NCBI RefSeq assembly: GCF_000612545.2
Contig: NZ_CP097800.1
Span: 1,116,001-1,180,000 of the forward strand
Direction: 5' to 3'
Source of the DNA: Streptomyces sp. PCS3-D2
GTDB taxonomy: Bacteria > Actinomycetota > Actinomycetes > Streptomycetales > Streptomycetaceae
Length of the DNA stretch: 64,000 nt
Of the stretch, positions 25,326 through 34,473 are shown piece by piece. Both the position numbers and the translations under genes were made by a program. The notes beneath the pieces are model-generated. The model had not been told where the DNA came from and ran no database searches. It worked only from the letters and a program-made list of their open reading frames with translations. The first letter of the stretch is position 1. The number at the start of each line of letters is the position of its first letter.

Positions 25326-26008
25326 CACGTTTCCCCCGGTTCTTTCGGCCCTGTCGTCGTGGCGGTCGTCGCTGGTGTCATCGATGCCGCCGCGGGCGAT
25401 CGGTCTGCGGACGTGCACAGCAGGTGGCGGACCAGGGCGGCGAGTGTCACCGTCCCGGACGTGGTCAGGCGTGCGTCGCACGGTACGACCGGTACCTCGG
25501 GCCCCAGGCCCACCGCGTCCCGAACCTCGTCGGGGGTGTAGCGGTGACAGCCGTCGAACTCGTTCACGGCGACGATGAAGCCGATCCCGCGCCGTTCGAA
25601 GAAGTCCACTGCCGGGAAGCAGTCGGCGAGGCGGCGGGTGTCCGCGAGCACCACCGCGCCGAGCGCGCCCGCGCACAGTTCCTCCCACAGGAACCAGAAG
25701 CGGTGCTGGCCGGGCATGCCGAAGAGGTAGAGCACGTGACGCCCGTCCAGAGCGATCCGGCCGAAGTCGAGCGCGACGGTCGTCGTGGCCTTGGCCTCGA
25801 CCCCGTGGAGCGGGTCGGTGCCGATGCCGACGTCGCTGAGCAGTTCCTCGGTGCTCAGCGGCTCGATCTCGCTCACCGCGCCCACGAAGGTGGTCTTCCC
25901 CGCCCCGAAGCCCCCCGCGACCAGGACCTTCAGCGTCACGGGGGCGTCACAGCCGTCGGCGTAGGCCATCGAGGACCGCCAGGAGGAGGAACTGGTCATC
26001 GGCGGCAT
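25325..26008 (-). CDS. cvnD: CvnD-type small GTPase of a conservon
   Basis: This encodes 227 residues from ATG 26008, preferred because GGAGG lies 5 nt upstream; starts at 26020, 25999 and 25969 are also in frame. P-loop VLVAGGFGAGKTTFVGAVSEI, then the family feature TTTVALDFGRI and VLYLFGMPGQHRFWFLWEELCAGALGAVVLAD (switch II region), and the base-recognition stretch IVAVNEFDG. This is the CvnD/Roc-like GTPase of actinomycete conservons, thought to form a membrane signalling complex with CvnA-C. The gene overlaps cvnC by ~60 nt. The C-terminus is a short Ala/Thr/Pro tail. Confidence 0.92.
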   Translation of the reverse strand: MPPMTSSSSWRSSMAYADGCDAPVTLKVLVAGGFGAGKTTFVGAVSEIEPLSTEELLSDVGIGTDPLHGVEAKATTTVALDFGRIALDGRHVLYLFGMPGQHRFWFLWEELCAGALGAVVLADTRRLADCFPAVDFFERRGIGFIVAVNEFDGCHRYTPDEVRDAVGLGPEVPVVPCDARLTTSGTVTLAALVRHLLCTSADRSPAAASMTPATTATTTGPKEPGET

Positions 26009-26378
26009 GCGTGCCTCCACCCGGGAACCGCGGCGGCTGCGCCGTCACGGCTCCGCATTCCATGAGATCGGACAGCAGTACCTTGACCACCGCGGCGGGG
26101 AGCCGCAGCTGGCCCGCGAGCTCGGCGACGGTGATCGCCGCGGCACCGGCGCACCACCTCAGCGCGAGGGTGTGCTCGGGCCCGAGCGGGACGCGCGGGC
26201 GTACGCCGGTCGCGCTCATCAGCGACAGCAGGTCGAGCGCGATCCCCGGTCTGGTCCGGCCGCCGCTGGCGGTGTAAGGGCGCACCACCCGCCCCGCCGA
26301 GTCGTCGAGCCACGGTGTGTCCCGCCCCTTCCCGTATCCGCCACAGGCCCTGTGCACCCCCCTGCCGTGGGCCCTCAT
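25947..26378 (-). CDS. cvnC: CvnC-type DUF742 protein
   Basis: This encodes 143 residues. The DUF742 core is easily read: VRPYTASGGRTRPG, LDLLSLMSATG, LGPEHTLALRWCAGAAAITVAELAGQLRLPAAVVKVLLSDLMECGAV, which is a winged-helix-like segment. ATG 26378 overlaps the cvnB stop (ATGA). Known role of the family: a conservon subunit that associates with the GTPase and kinase-like protein. The N-terminal ~15 residues are less conserved. The C-terminus continues as a Leu-rich helix overlapping the cvnD start region. Confidence 0.92.
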   Translation of the reverse strand: MRAHGRGVHRACGGYGKGRDTPWLDDSAGRVVRPYTASGGRTRPGIALDLLSLMSATGVRPRVPLGPEHTLALRWCAGAAAITVAELAGQLRLPAAVVKVLLSDLMECGAVTAQPPRFPGGGTHAADDQFLLLAVLDGLRRRL

Positions 26379-26809
26379 CGCTCCGCGTTCGCGGCGGGCC
26401 GCCGGGGCTCGGCCGCGAGGTAGGGACGGACGCTCTTGACCAGCATCGCCATCTCGTAGCCGAGGACACCGGCGTCGGCTTCGCGGTCGGCGAGGACGGC
26501 CAGGCAGGTACCGGACCCGGCCGCGGAGACGAAGAGGAGCGCGGTATCGAGCTCGACGACGACCTGCCGCACCCCTGCCCCGTCGCTGAAGCGTGCGCCG
26601 GCACTGCGGCCGAGTGAGTAGAGGCCACAGGCCAGGGCCGCGAGATGGTCGGCGCTGTCGTGGTCCATGCCGTGCACACAGGTCACGAGCCCGTCGGCGG
26701 TGAGGAGTACGGCGCTGCGGGTGTACGGCACGCGTTGGACCAGGCCGCTGAGCAGCCATTCGAGGTCCGAGAGCCGGCCGCCGGTCTCGGTCGCCATTTC
26801 GCCGCCCAT
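26375..26809 (-). CDS. cvnB: CvnB-type roadblock/LC7 protein
   Basis: This encodes 144 residues with the roadblock/LC7 pattern LEWLLSGLVQRVPYTRSAVLLTADGLVTC, HLAALACGLYSLG, VVVELDTALLFVSAAGSGTCLAVLAD and a closing MAMLVKSVRPYL. Roadblock proteins are regulatory partners (MglB-like) of small GTPases, here CvnD. ATG 26809 has AAGGAG 9 nt upstream. An in-frame ATG at 26872 overlaps the cvnA stop by 4 nt but would add a Thr/Pro repeat (PTPTPSTPTPST) encoded by a G-rich repeat, so it is a less likely start. Confidence 0.9.
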   Translation of the reverse strand: MGGEMATETGGRLSDLEWLLSGLVQRVPYTRSAVLLTADGLVTCVHGMDHDSADHLAALACGLYSLGRSAGARFSDGAGVRQVVVELDTALLFVSAAGSGTCLAVLADREADAGVLGYEMAMLVKSVRPYLAAEPRRPAANAER

Positions 26810-26868
26810 GGTGGTGCGCTCCTTGCCGGGGGTGCTGGGGGTGGGGGTGCTGGGGGTGGGGGTGGGGG

Positions 26869-28878
26869 TCATGCCTGGTTCTCCGACTGCCCCAGGCCGA
26901 AGCCCCGCCGGAAGGCGGCCATGAGGCCGGGATCGGGTGCGGGCTGCCCTGCGTCCGCGGGGCACCGCGGGTCCGGGGCGACGCGCAGCTGGGGCGCGAG
27001 GTGCTGCTGGGCTCGGCGCCGCGGCAACTCCGGCCGCTCGCCCGCGGCCCCGGCGCCGGCGCCCCGTACGTCCGGGCCGCCGGGCTGGGCCGGGACTGCG
27101 GGCCGGGCATCCGGCCGGCCGACTGCCGTCGGCGCCTCCGGTCCGGGCCCCGCCCCGGGCCCGGTGTCGGACGCGTTCCCCGCATCCATCACCGGCGCAC
27201 CCGGCCGCTCGACCGCAGGCACCGACCCGGCGCCCGGCCGGGACGCGGACGGGGGCTGGGACACGCCCCACGCAGCTGTCGCGGTGCCGGGCGCCGCCAC
27301 ACGGTCCGCCGGAGTCCGCGCCTCGGCCGGCCGCGTCGTCGCCGAGCCGGCCGGCTCGGCCGCCGACCCGGTGCCGGGAGCACCCGGCGGCCCACCGGCG
27401 GGAGCCGACCGCACGTCCGCCGCGGGGGCGGGCTCCTGCTCGGCTGCGGCCGGCGCCTGCGGCACGGGTCCCGCCGCCGCCCCGGGCTCCCGTCCGGTGA
27501 CGGGCCCGGGCTGTGACCAGGCCGGCGGTGCGGCAGCAGTCGCGGTCGGGGCGGCGGGCGCCGGAGGGCGGGGTTCGGAGCGGGGAGCCGGGACGGCCTG
27601 CTCCGCGCGACGGGGCAGCGGCATCCGCGCCGGCTCCAGCGGCGGCGTCACCCGCGAGCCCCCGGCCACGTCGGCGGGCTCGGCCGCGCCCAGCAGCTCC
27701 TGCGGCAGCACCAGCACCGCCAGGACGCCGCCGTAGATGTTCGACTTGAGCTCGACGGCGATCCCGTGCCGGCGGGCCAGCGCCGCGACGACGTACAGGC
27801 CGATCCGCCCGTCCGCGAGCAGGCTCCGGACGCTGACCTGGTCGGGATCCCCGAGCAGGGCGTTCATCCGCTGCTGTTCCTCGGCCGGCATGCCCAGTCC
27901 CCGGTCTTCCACCTCGACTGCGATCCCGGCGGTGACCCGCTCGGCGCGCAGCACCACATCGGTGTCGGGGGCGGAGAACACCGTGGCGTTCTCGACGAGT
28001 TCGGCCAGCAGGTGCACGACGTCGGCGACGGCGTGTCCGCGTACGGTGCCGCCCGCCGGCGGCACGACCTTGACCCGCGTGTACTGCTCGACCTCGGCGG
28101 CCGAGGAGCGGAGCACCTCGCTCAGGTCGATCGGCCGGGTCCACTGGCGGCGGGAGGCGGCGCCCCCGAGCACGGCGAGGTTCTCGGCGTGGCGGCGGAT
28201 CCGGGTGGCGAGGTGGTCGACGTGGAAGAGCTCCCTGAGCAGGTCCGGGTCCTCGACCGTGTCCTCCAGGCCGTCCAGCAGCAAGATCTCGCGGTGCACG
28301 AGGGACTGGAGCCGGCGCGCGAGGTTGACGAAGACCTCGACCTTGCGGTCGCTGTCGGACGGGGTGACGGGACCGGCCAGCCGTACCAGGGCCGTGTGGG
28401 CCTGTTCCCGGGCGCCGCGCAGTTCCTGGGAGAGCAGCCAGAACTCGTCCACCCCGGCCGGGTCGCCCCCGGTGAGCGGTGCGTTCGGCCCGCCCCGGAC
28501 CGGTCGCGGCGCCGCCTCGCCGCGCTCCAGCCGGTCGGCGGCCGCCCTCAGTTCCTGGCGGCCGCGCACACTGGAGCGTCGCAGCGCTTCGCACCGGTCC
28601 CGTACGGCCTTGGCCGCGCGCTGCGCGCCGAGCAGGGCGGCGGCGAGGGCGCCGATCGTGAGCAGGCCGCAGCCCGTGAGCACCGGCCAGAGCCGGGCGT
28701 CACGCTCGCCGGCCCCGCCACCGAGCTGGAGGGTGAAGATCACCGCGGCGGCGCCGCTGAGCGCGGCGGCGAGGGTGGGCAGGAGGGCGGCGCGTACCAG
28801 CTGGGGACGTATCTGCCGGCCGGGACCGGGGGCGGCATGTCTCGACGGGGCGTGGCGGGCGGCGCGGGGTCCGGACAT
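26869..28878 (-). CDS. cvnA: CvnA-type sensor-kinase-like membrane protein
   Basis: This encodes 669 residues. Two N-terminal membrane segments (around 31-52 and 63-84) leave a very short external loop. Then come a coiled linker, a dimerisation-like helix region (VEVFVNLARRLQSLVHREILLLDGLED, HLATRIRRHAENLAVLGG) and a GHKL ATPase domain (LAELVENATVFSAPDTDV, VEDRGLGMPAEE, IGLYVVAALARRHGI). The C-terminal ~240 residues are Pro/Ala-rich and disordered, a common CvnA feature. The usual phospho-acceptor His is not in a standard H-box, in line with its atypical kinase status. It heads the cvnA-B-C-D-GAF operon. Confidence 0.9.
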   Translation of the reverse strand: MSGPRAARHAPSRHAAPGPGRQIRPQLVRAALLPTLAAALSGAAAVIFTLQLGGGAGERDARLWPVLTGCGLLTIGALAAALLGAQRAAKAVRDRCEALRRSSVRGRQELRAAADRLERGEAAPRPVRGGPNAPLTGGDPAGVDEFWLLSQELRGAREQAHTALVRLAGPVTPSDSDRKVEVFVNLARRLQSLVHREILLLDGLEDTVEDPDLLRELFHVDHLATRIRRHAENLAVLGGAASRRQWTRPIDLSEVLRSSAAEVEQYTRVKVVPPAGGTVRGHAVADVVHLLAELVENATVFSAPDTDVVLRAERVTAGIAVEVEDRGLGMPAEEQQRMNALLGDPDQVSVRSLLADGRIGLYVVAALARRHGIAVELKSNIYGGVLAVLVLPQELLGAAEPADVAGGSRVTPPLEPARMPLPRRAEQAVPAPRSEPRPPAPAAPTATAAAPPAWSQPGPVTGREPGAAAGPVPQAPAAAEQEPAPAADVRSAPAGGPPGAPGTGSAAEPAGSATTRPAEARTPADRVAAPGTATAAWGVSQPPSASRPGAGSVPAVERPGAPVMDAGNASDTGPGAGPGPEAPTAVGRPDARPAVPAQPGGPDVRGAGAGAAGERPELPRRRAQQHLAPQLRVAPDPRCPADAGQPAPDPGLMAAFRRGFGLGQSENQA

Positions 28879-29599
28879 CGGCGTCCTCGGTACGTGGGGC
28901 CCGGCCCCCAGCGTTCCCGGGGCCCGGTGTTGATCACCGAATACCCACGCTAGACCCCGCCATCCCGCCGCGGACCGCCAGTTGGCGAACTTCCCGGGGG
29001 TGCTTCCCGCTCCCGGTGGAGCGCTCGTACAGCAGCACTAATGCGCCGGTCAGGCCGCTGCGGGCGCCCCGCGGCGCCCCTGCGGGCGCACGCGGACGCC
29101 GGCTGCGGCGCCGGCCCGGGCGGGGGCGGTACCCGTGTCCGGGCCGGCGCGCCCGCTGCGACCCGACGGACTCCGGCCTCGCCCGCCCGCTCACCACCGG
29201 CGACGCCACGCGGGACACCGTCGGCGCCGCGCCGCCCGCCTGGTGCGGGGTGCACGGCCGCAGGCTGCCCTTCCGCGGACAGCTGCGCGGGTGCGCCCGC
29301 CGTCCGCCCGGTGACGAACGGCCGCCACCCGGCCGGCTCGCCCAAAGGCTCGGGGGCGCCGCCCCCGAGCCCGGATCACGCCCCTCACCGCCGAGGCGCT
29401 CCAGCAGGGCGACACCGGTACGGGCCGTGTCGATCAGCGGTGTCCGACTGCACGTCGGGGGACGGTCCGCCGCCACGGCAGGCGGCCGTCGGCGGCGTAT
29501 ATGAAACGTAGATGGACGGCTGCGAGCCTCCTCGGCAGAACAACCCGCAAGCCAGCCAGGGGCCGCACACGGCACCTGGACGAACAGACAGGATCCACC
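28879..29599. other. Intergenic region, no convincing gene
   Basis: This is a 721-nt gap between the divergent cvnA and a small exported peptide gene. Open frames here are Arg/Pro/Gly-rich with no recognisable domain. It holds a hairpin at 29347-29371 and, near 29498-29515, an AT-rich island TATATGAAACGTAGATG that could be the promoter of the peptide gene ~85 nt downstream. The left end should carry the cvn promoter. Confidence 0.4.
29347..29371. terminator. GC-rich hairpin in the intergenic region
   Basis: GGCTCGGGGGC (29347-29357) and GCCCCCGAGCC (29361-29371) form an 11-bp stem with a 3-nt loop. It could be a terminator or a stray repetitive hairpin; no gene ends close by. Confidence 0.4.
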
Positions 29600-29791
29600 G
29601 TGCCGCACACCCGCACCGTCACGCGCCGTCTGGCCCTCGCCGTCCCCGCCGTGCTCCTGGCGCTGCTCGCCGTCGGTGCCACCGCCGGAGCCCCCGCCCT
29701 CACGGCGGACCGCAGCACGAGCGTCTCGGCCGACGACGCCACCATCCCCCGACCGCGCCTGGATCACAACGAGTTCAACAGCAAGGCGTGA
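29600..29791 (+). CDS. Small exported peptide overlapping the 3' end of the SARP gene
   Basis: This encodes 63 residues from GTG 29600, with AGGATCC upstream. The basic head PHTRTVTRRLA and hydrophobic LAVPAVLLALLAVGATAGAPA form a signal peptide. The mature part is ~35 residues, polar, ending PRPRLDHNEFNSKA. The last 17 nt overlap the end of the convergent SARP/AfsR gene. I recognise no family. An earlier ATG at 29501 would bury the signal sequence and is unlikely. It lacks the C-terminal Trp of the two cassette peptides. Confidence 0.5.
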   Translation: MPHTRTVTRRLALAVPAVLLALLAVGATAGAPALTADRSTSVSADDATIPRPRLDHNEFNSKA

Positions 29792-32700
29792 CCGCCGCGC
29801 GCGGCTTCAGCAGGGTGCGAGCCTCCGCGGCCTCCGGGAGGCCTGACCGCTCGAAGACCTCCCAGGCCTCGGTCGCGTGCCGCAGCCCCTCCTCGCGCCG
29901 GCCCGCTGCCAGGCAGACCCGGGCGTGGATCAGCAGGGCGTAGCCGCGGTCCCGGCCCCGGCCCGGCACCGTGCGCAGATGGGCCACGGCCCGGGCGGAG
30001 GCCTCCAGCGCCTCCCCGGTCCGGCCCAGGTCGCTCAGCGTCCGGGCGCTGCGGTAGTCGGCCTGTGCCCGCTGACCCGGGATCCGGGCCGCGTCGCACA
30101 GGTCGCGGCACTCCCCGTACGCGGCCAGCGCCTCGTCCAGCCGGCCGAGCTCGTGCAGGGCCTGTCCGCGCACGCACAGCGCGTGGGCGACCCCGTGGTC
30201 GTCGGCCATCTCCCGCAGCGCCTGCAGGGCTTCCTCGCAGGCGGGCAGCGCCTCGGCCGCCCGGCCGCCGCGGACGCGGGCCAGGGCGGCGTTGAGGGTG
30301 ATCGTCAGGGCGCCCGAGCGGTGGCCCTGCTCCCGCGCCAGGACGAGCGCCTCGTCGAAGCACGCGGAGGCCTCGCCGAAGCGGTGCTCGAACTGGGCGA
30401 TCACCCCGAGGTCGTTGTACGCCTGCTGCAGGATCGCCCGGTCGCCCGCCCGGCGGCAGGCCCGTACGGCCAGCTCGGCGGCTGCCCGGGCCCGGCCCAG
30501 GTCGGTGGCCTGGAGCGCCGCGTTCCCGGTGAGGAAGTGGGCGCGGCCGGCCGCGCGGTCGTTGCCGCGCAGGGCCGCGGCCCGGGCAAGTTCGGCGGCG
30601 GTCTGCGTGATCCGCGCGTACGGGATGTCCTGCCCGAACGAGCTGAGCGCGACCAGCAGGTCGGCGGCCATCGTCAGCTCCTCCGGGTCCGCGGCGTCCG
30701 GCCGCCGCACCACCAGCTGGACGGTGTGCAGCGCGCAGTCGAACTCCGCGACGACCCAGGCGCGGGCCTCGGTCAGGTCCGCGAGCCGCCCCGCCCCCGG
30801 TTCGGCCGCCGCCGCGACGATCGAGCGGTGGACCGGGTCCCCGGGGATCATCCGCTGGAAGGCCTCGGCCGCCATGCCCAGCAGGTGGTGCAGGAGGCAG
30901 TGCTGCACCGGCGGGCCGGCCTCACCGGCCGGGGTGGGCAGGTTGAGCGCGAAGTCCCGACCCAGCTCGTGGTGGCGGTAGCGGCCCGGCTCCGGTGATT
31001 CGAGCAGGGCGGCGTCCACCAGGGCTTCGAGCAGCTCTTCGGCATCCGGCTCGGCCAGGTCCAGGGCCGCGGCCGCCGCGGCGAGCCCGATCCCGGGTCT
31101 GGAGACGGGGGCGAGCCGGCGGAACACGCCGGCCTGGGGCCCGGTCAGCTGGCGGTGGCCCAGCTCGAAGACCGCCGCGACGGCCAGGTCGTCGGCCCGC
31201 AGCTCGGTCAGCCGCCGCCGCTCTTCGGCGAGCCGCGCCAGCAGGTGCGCGACGGTCCATCCGGGCCGGGCGGCGAGGCGGGCGGCGACGATGCGGACCG
31301 CCAGCGGCAGCCGGGCGCAGGCCGCGACCAGCGCGGCCGAGGCCTCCTCCTCCCGGTCCACCCGGTCGGCGCCGACGATCTGCCTCAGCAGCCCGAGCGC
31401 CTCCTCCGGCGTGAACTCCGCGAGCTGGACGTGGCGTCCCGACAGCAGCCCGCCCAGGCGGGCCCGGCTGGTGACGACCACGGCGCAGCCGGCGGCACCC
31501 GGGAGCAGCGGTTTGACCTGGGCGATGTCCCGGGCGTCGTCGAGCAGCAGGAGCAGTCGGCGGCCGTCCATGACGGTGCGGAAGAGCCGGGCGCGGTCCT
31601 CCGTCGAGGGCGGCACCTCGCGGCGGGGCACGCCGAGGCTTCCGAGCAGGCTGGCCAGGACGGTGCCGGGGTCGGCGGGGTCGCTGCCGGTCCCGCGGAG
31701 GTCGGCGTAGAGCTGGCCGTCGGGGTAGGCGTCCTTGACGTGGTGCGCGACCCGCAGGGCCAGGGCGCTCTTGCCGATGCCGCCCATCCCGCTCACGGCG
31801 GCGACGGCCAGGGCAGTGCGGGCCGGGTCGCCCAGGGCGTCGGCGAGGACCGCGAGTTCAGCGGTCCGGCCGCAGAAGTCGGCTATGTCGGCCGGCAGTT
31901 GGGCGGGCCGGAGGTACCCGGCCCGCCCCGGTTCGGCGTAGGACGTTTCGGCGCCCCCGCTCGGTGGCCCGGCGTCGACCCGGGCTTGGCCGGCACCCGA
32001 CTGCTCGGGGACTCGCGGAGGCGCGAAGGCCCCGGGCACACCGGTGGGGACGGCGGCCGCCGGCCCGCGCCGCGCCTCGGGTCCGGCGGCCCGGGTCGCG
32101 GCGGCAGGCAGCAGAGCCGGGTCTCCCGCCAGGACGCGGGCGTGCAGGGAGCGGAGCTCGGGGCCCGGGTCCAGGCCGAGTTCGTCGGCCAGCACCTCGC
32201 GGGCCCGGCCGAAGACAGCGAGGGCGTCGCCCTGCCGCCCCGCGGCGTACAGCGCGCGCATCAGGAGCCCGTACGGACGCTCCCGCAGCGGTTCGTCGCG
32301 GATGAGGGCGGTGAGCTCGGGGACGGCCCGCTCGTGCCGCCCGAGGAGCAGGTCCGTCCCGAGGCGCTCCTCCAACAGGTGCAGCCGCAGCTCCGCCAGG
32401 CGTGAGCGCTGGCTCTCGGCGAACGGCCCCGGCACCCCGGCCAGCGGCTCGCCCCGCCACAGGGCACCGGCCTCGGTCAGGGCTTCGGCGCAGCGCTCCG
32501 GCTCCCCGGCCGCGTGGGCGCGCGCGGCCTTCGCGGCCAGCTCCTCGGCCCGTACGGCGTCGACCGAGCCCGGCGGTACGGCGAGCCGGTAGCCGTCGTT
32601 CGCGGACTCCAGGACCTGGGCGCCGGTCTTCTCCAGGAGCTTGCGCAGCCGCCAGACGTAGGTCCGCAGGATCATCACCGCGGAGTCCGGAGCGGACTCG

Positions 32701-32852
32701 CCCCATACCGCGGCGGTCAGTTCGTGCAGCGGCACGACATGGCCCGCCCGGAGCGCCAGGACGGCGAGGGCCGCCTGCTGCTGCGGCGGTCCGCAAGTGA
32801 GCGCCGGTCCCCCGTGGGACATCCCCACGGATCCGAGCACGAAGAATTCCAC
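29775..32852 (-). CDS. SARP/AfsR-like regulator (winged helix - BTAD - NB-ARC - TPR)
   Basis: This encodes 1025 residues. Order: OmpR-type winged helix (~1-95; LAVLALRAGHVVPLHELTAAVWG, RTYVWRLRKLLE), BTAD helical domain (~100-250; LLMRALYAAGRQGDALAVFGRAREVLADELGLDPGPELRSLHARVL), NB-ARC ATPase (P-loop GMGGIGKSALALRVA near 355; LLLLDDARD) and a C-terminal TPR array with an N-A-A-x-A-R type pattern. This is the full AfsR layout, which activates secondary-metabolite genes by binding direct heptamer repeats. The start is GTG 32852 with AGGGGGA upstream; earlier frame sequence is not conserved. It lies 1.4 kb from the NRPS cluster and is its likely activator. Confidence 0.92.
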   Translation of the reverse strand: MEFFVLGSVGMSHGGPALTCGPPQQQAALAVLALRAGHVVPLHELTAAVWGESAPDSAVMILRTYVWRLRKLLEKTGAQVLESANDGYRLAVPPGSVDAVRAEELAAKAARAHAAGEPERCAEALTEAGALWRGEPLAGVPGPFAESQRSRLAELRLHLLEERLGTDLLLGRHERAVPELTALIRDEPLRERPYGLLMRALYAAGRQGDALAVFGRAREVLADELGLDPGPELRSLHARVLAGDPALLPAAATRAAGPEARRGPAAAVPTGVPGAFAPPRVPEQSGAGQARVDAGPPSGGAETSYAEPGRAGYLRPAQLPADIADFCGRTAELAVLADALGDPARTALAVAAVSGMGGIGKSALALRVAHHVKDAYPDGQLYADLRGTGSDPADPGTVLASLLGSLGVPRREVPPSTEDRARLFRTVMDGRRLLLLLDDARDIAQVKPLLPGAAGCAVVVTSRARLGGLLSGRHVQLAEFTPEEALGLLRQIVGADRVDREEEASAALVAACARLPLAVRIVAARLAARPGWTVAHLLARLAEERRRLTELRADDLAVAAVFELGHRQLTGPQAGVFRRLAPVSRPGIGLAAAAAALDLAEPDAEELLEALVDAALLESPEPGRYRHHELGRDFALNLPTPAGEAGPPVQHCLLHHLLGMAAEAFQRMIPGDPVHRSIVAAAAEPGAGRLADLTEARAWVVAEFDCALHTVQLVVRRPDAADPEELTMAADLLVALSSFGQDIPYARITQTAAELARAAALRGNDRAAGRAHFLTGNAALQATDLGRARAAAELAVRACRRAGDRAILQQAYNDLGVIAQFEHRFGEASACFDEALVLAREQGHRSGALTITLNAALARVRGGRAAEALPACEEALQALREMADDHGVAHALCVRGQALHELGRLDEALAAYGECRDLCDAARIPGQRAQADYRSARTLSDLGRTGEALEASARAVAHLRTVPGRGRDRGYALLIHARVCLAAGRREEGLRHATEAWEVFERSGLPEAAEARTLLKPRAAVTPCC

Positions 32853-33032
32853 GAGTTCCCCCTGTGCACGCGCACAGCTCCACCCGGCGGTCGGTCTCCA
32901 GTCGTACTGGCCCGCCGATGTACGGAGCGTCATCCTAAGCGGTTCACATGACCATGCCATCGGAATGGGTCGCGCAGGCGCGGCGGCGGCCCGGCCGGGT
33001 CCGCACGGCGGTTCGGAGTGACCGGTTCCGGG

Positions 33033-34010
33033 TCACACCCAGCCGAGGCGCGCCGCGCGCAGCCCGGCCTCGAAACGACTGCGCGCGCCCAGCCGTTCGA
33101 TCAGCGAGGCCATCATCCGTCGCGCGGTACGGGCCGAGATGTGCAGCTGTCCGGCGGCGGATTCGTCGGTGTGCCCCTCGGCCAGCAGGCCCAGCAGCGA
33201 TCGCTCCTGCTCAGTGGGTACGTACCGCGCCTCCGACGGATCCGCGCCCAGCGGCACGGCCGCGCCCCACTCCCGCTCGAAGAGCGCGACCAGCGGCGCG
33301 ATCACGCCGGGCGCGGAGAGGAACAGCGCACCCCGACGGCTGTCCGCCGGGTCCATGGGCAGCAGGGCGTGGGTCCGGTCGACCAGCACCATCCGGGTCG
33401 GCAACGCGGCGACCGTACGGAAGGCCCCGCCGCCGGCGAGCAGCGCCCGGCTGTAACGCAGCGTGCCCGGGTCCTCCCGGACGAGGTCGAGCCCGATGGT
33501 GCGGATCGCGACCCCGCGGGCGAGCACCAGGGCGTCGTTGCGTTCGGCGGCCTCCAGTGCGGCCGGGGACTGGGGGCCGCCCGGCATGAGGGTCAGCACC
33601 TCGGTCCTGGCTTCCAGTGCCAGGCGCTCCAACCGCCGCTGCACGGCGTCGAGTCCGGCCAGCCGCTCGACGCCCTCGGCCGGGCGACCACCGGAGCCGG
33701 TGCCAGCGAGGAGCCGGACCAGGGCCTGCTGGTGGCCGGCGGCCTGCCGGTGCCGGGTCATCAGTTCCTCGTGCTGCTGGTCCAGGAGCCGCTGCATCCC
33801 GAAGACCGGGTCGACGGCGGTGAAGCGGCCGGGCGTCTCGAAGGACGCCTGGACCAGGCGCAGCGCGAACAGCCGGTCGAGGCAGTCGCGGACCCGGTCG
33901 GGCTCCACCCCGAGCCGGGCGGCCAATTCGGCCAGGCCCAGTTCGGGCCGGGCGAGCATCTCCTCGTACACCGTCTGGTCGAGTTCCTCCAGGCCGAGCC
34001 CCGCGGACAT
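33033..34010 (-). CDS. TrmB-like/LuxR-type transcriptional regulator (cassette copy 2)
   Basis: This encodes 325 residues. ATG 34010 has AGGGGGAA upstream. The same layout as the protein encoded at 23421 is seen: an N-terminal TrmB-like helix (LDQTVYEEMLARPELGLAELAARLG, VRDCLDRLFALRLVQAS), a middle part with LPTRMVLVDRTHALLPMDPADSRRGALFLS, and a LuxR helix-turn-helix (TEQERSLLGLLAEGHTDE, LHISARTARRMMASLIERLGARSRFEAGLRAARLGWV). Homology covers the whole length. It diverges from a small exported peptide and a ~110-residue protein that lead into the NRPS cluster, so it is a likely pathway regulator. Confidence 0.88.
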   Translation of the reverse strand: MSAGLGLEELDQTVYEEMLARPELGLAELAARLGVEPDRVRDCLDRLFALRLVQASFETPGRFTAVDPVFGMQRLLDQQHEELMTRHRQAAGHQQALVRLLAGTGSGGRPAEGVERLAGLDAVQRRLERLALEARTEVLTLMPGGPQSPAALEAAERNDALVLARGVAIRTIGLDLVREDPGTLRYSRALLAGGGAFRTVAALPTRMVLVDRTHALLPMDPADSRRGALFLSAPGVIAPLVALFEREWGAAVPLGADPSEARYVPTEQERSLLGLLAEGHTDESAAGQLHISARTARRMMASLIERLGARSRFEAGLRAARLGWV

Positions 34011-34260
34011 CGTTCCCCCTCTTCGCTTGCGGTCGCCCCCGTCGATCTGCGACCAGCCTGCCCACCGGACATCTACGCGACATAGACGGGCCCTCCACGC
34101 GCGTCCACGCGGTTCGATCCGGCTGCCCGCGGGGGCCGCAGTCACAAAGCGTCCTGGCCGTTTCCGCCACCCCTGAACCCGTTCCCCCAGGTCAACACCC
34201 TGGTCAGGATGGAGGCGTGCCGCTCGGCACCTCTTCCCCACTCCCCATAAGGGCACCTCC

Positions 34261-34464
34261 ATGACCTCTCGCGTCCACACCGCCGTCCGTCCGGTCCGCA
34301 CCGCCGCCGTGGCGCTCGCCGCGGCCTTCGTCCACGCCGCGCTCGTGCTCACCGTCGGCGGACCGGCGGGTGCGGTCGCGGCCGGGGCTGGCACCGTCCA
34401 GGCGGCCCCGGCACAGCTCCCGGCCGCCCCGGGCGCGGTCGCCCGGGGCCTCATCTGGGACTGA
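34261..34464 (+). CDS. Small exported peptide ending ...RGLIWD
   Basis: This encodes 67 residues. ATG 34261 has AAGGG 8 nt upstream. The N-terminus is basic (MTSRVHTAVRPVR), then a hydrophobic core TAAVALAAAFVHAALVLTV and an Ala/Gly/Pro-rich stretch that ends GAVARGLIWD. Trp is second-last, as in the exported peptide at 22942 (...NAQWG). The ~6-12 residue C-terminal end after Arg would be a natural processed fragment. It diverges from the TrmB/LuxR regulator (gap 250 nt) and is followed 9 nt later by the ~110-residue cassette protein. Function not known. Confidence 0.6.
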   Translation: MTSRVHTAVRPVRTAAVALAAAFVHAALVLTVGGPAGAVAAGAGTVQAAPAQLPAAPGAVARGLIWD

Positions 34465-34473
34465 CCCGGTCGC

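Noticed and set aside
29041-29511. Several overlapping Arg/Pro-rich frames in the gap after cvnA
   Set aside because: They have no domain and no ribosome site, and a GC-rich hairpin cuts through them.
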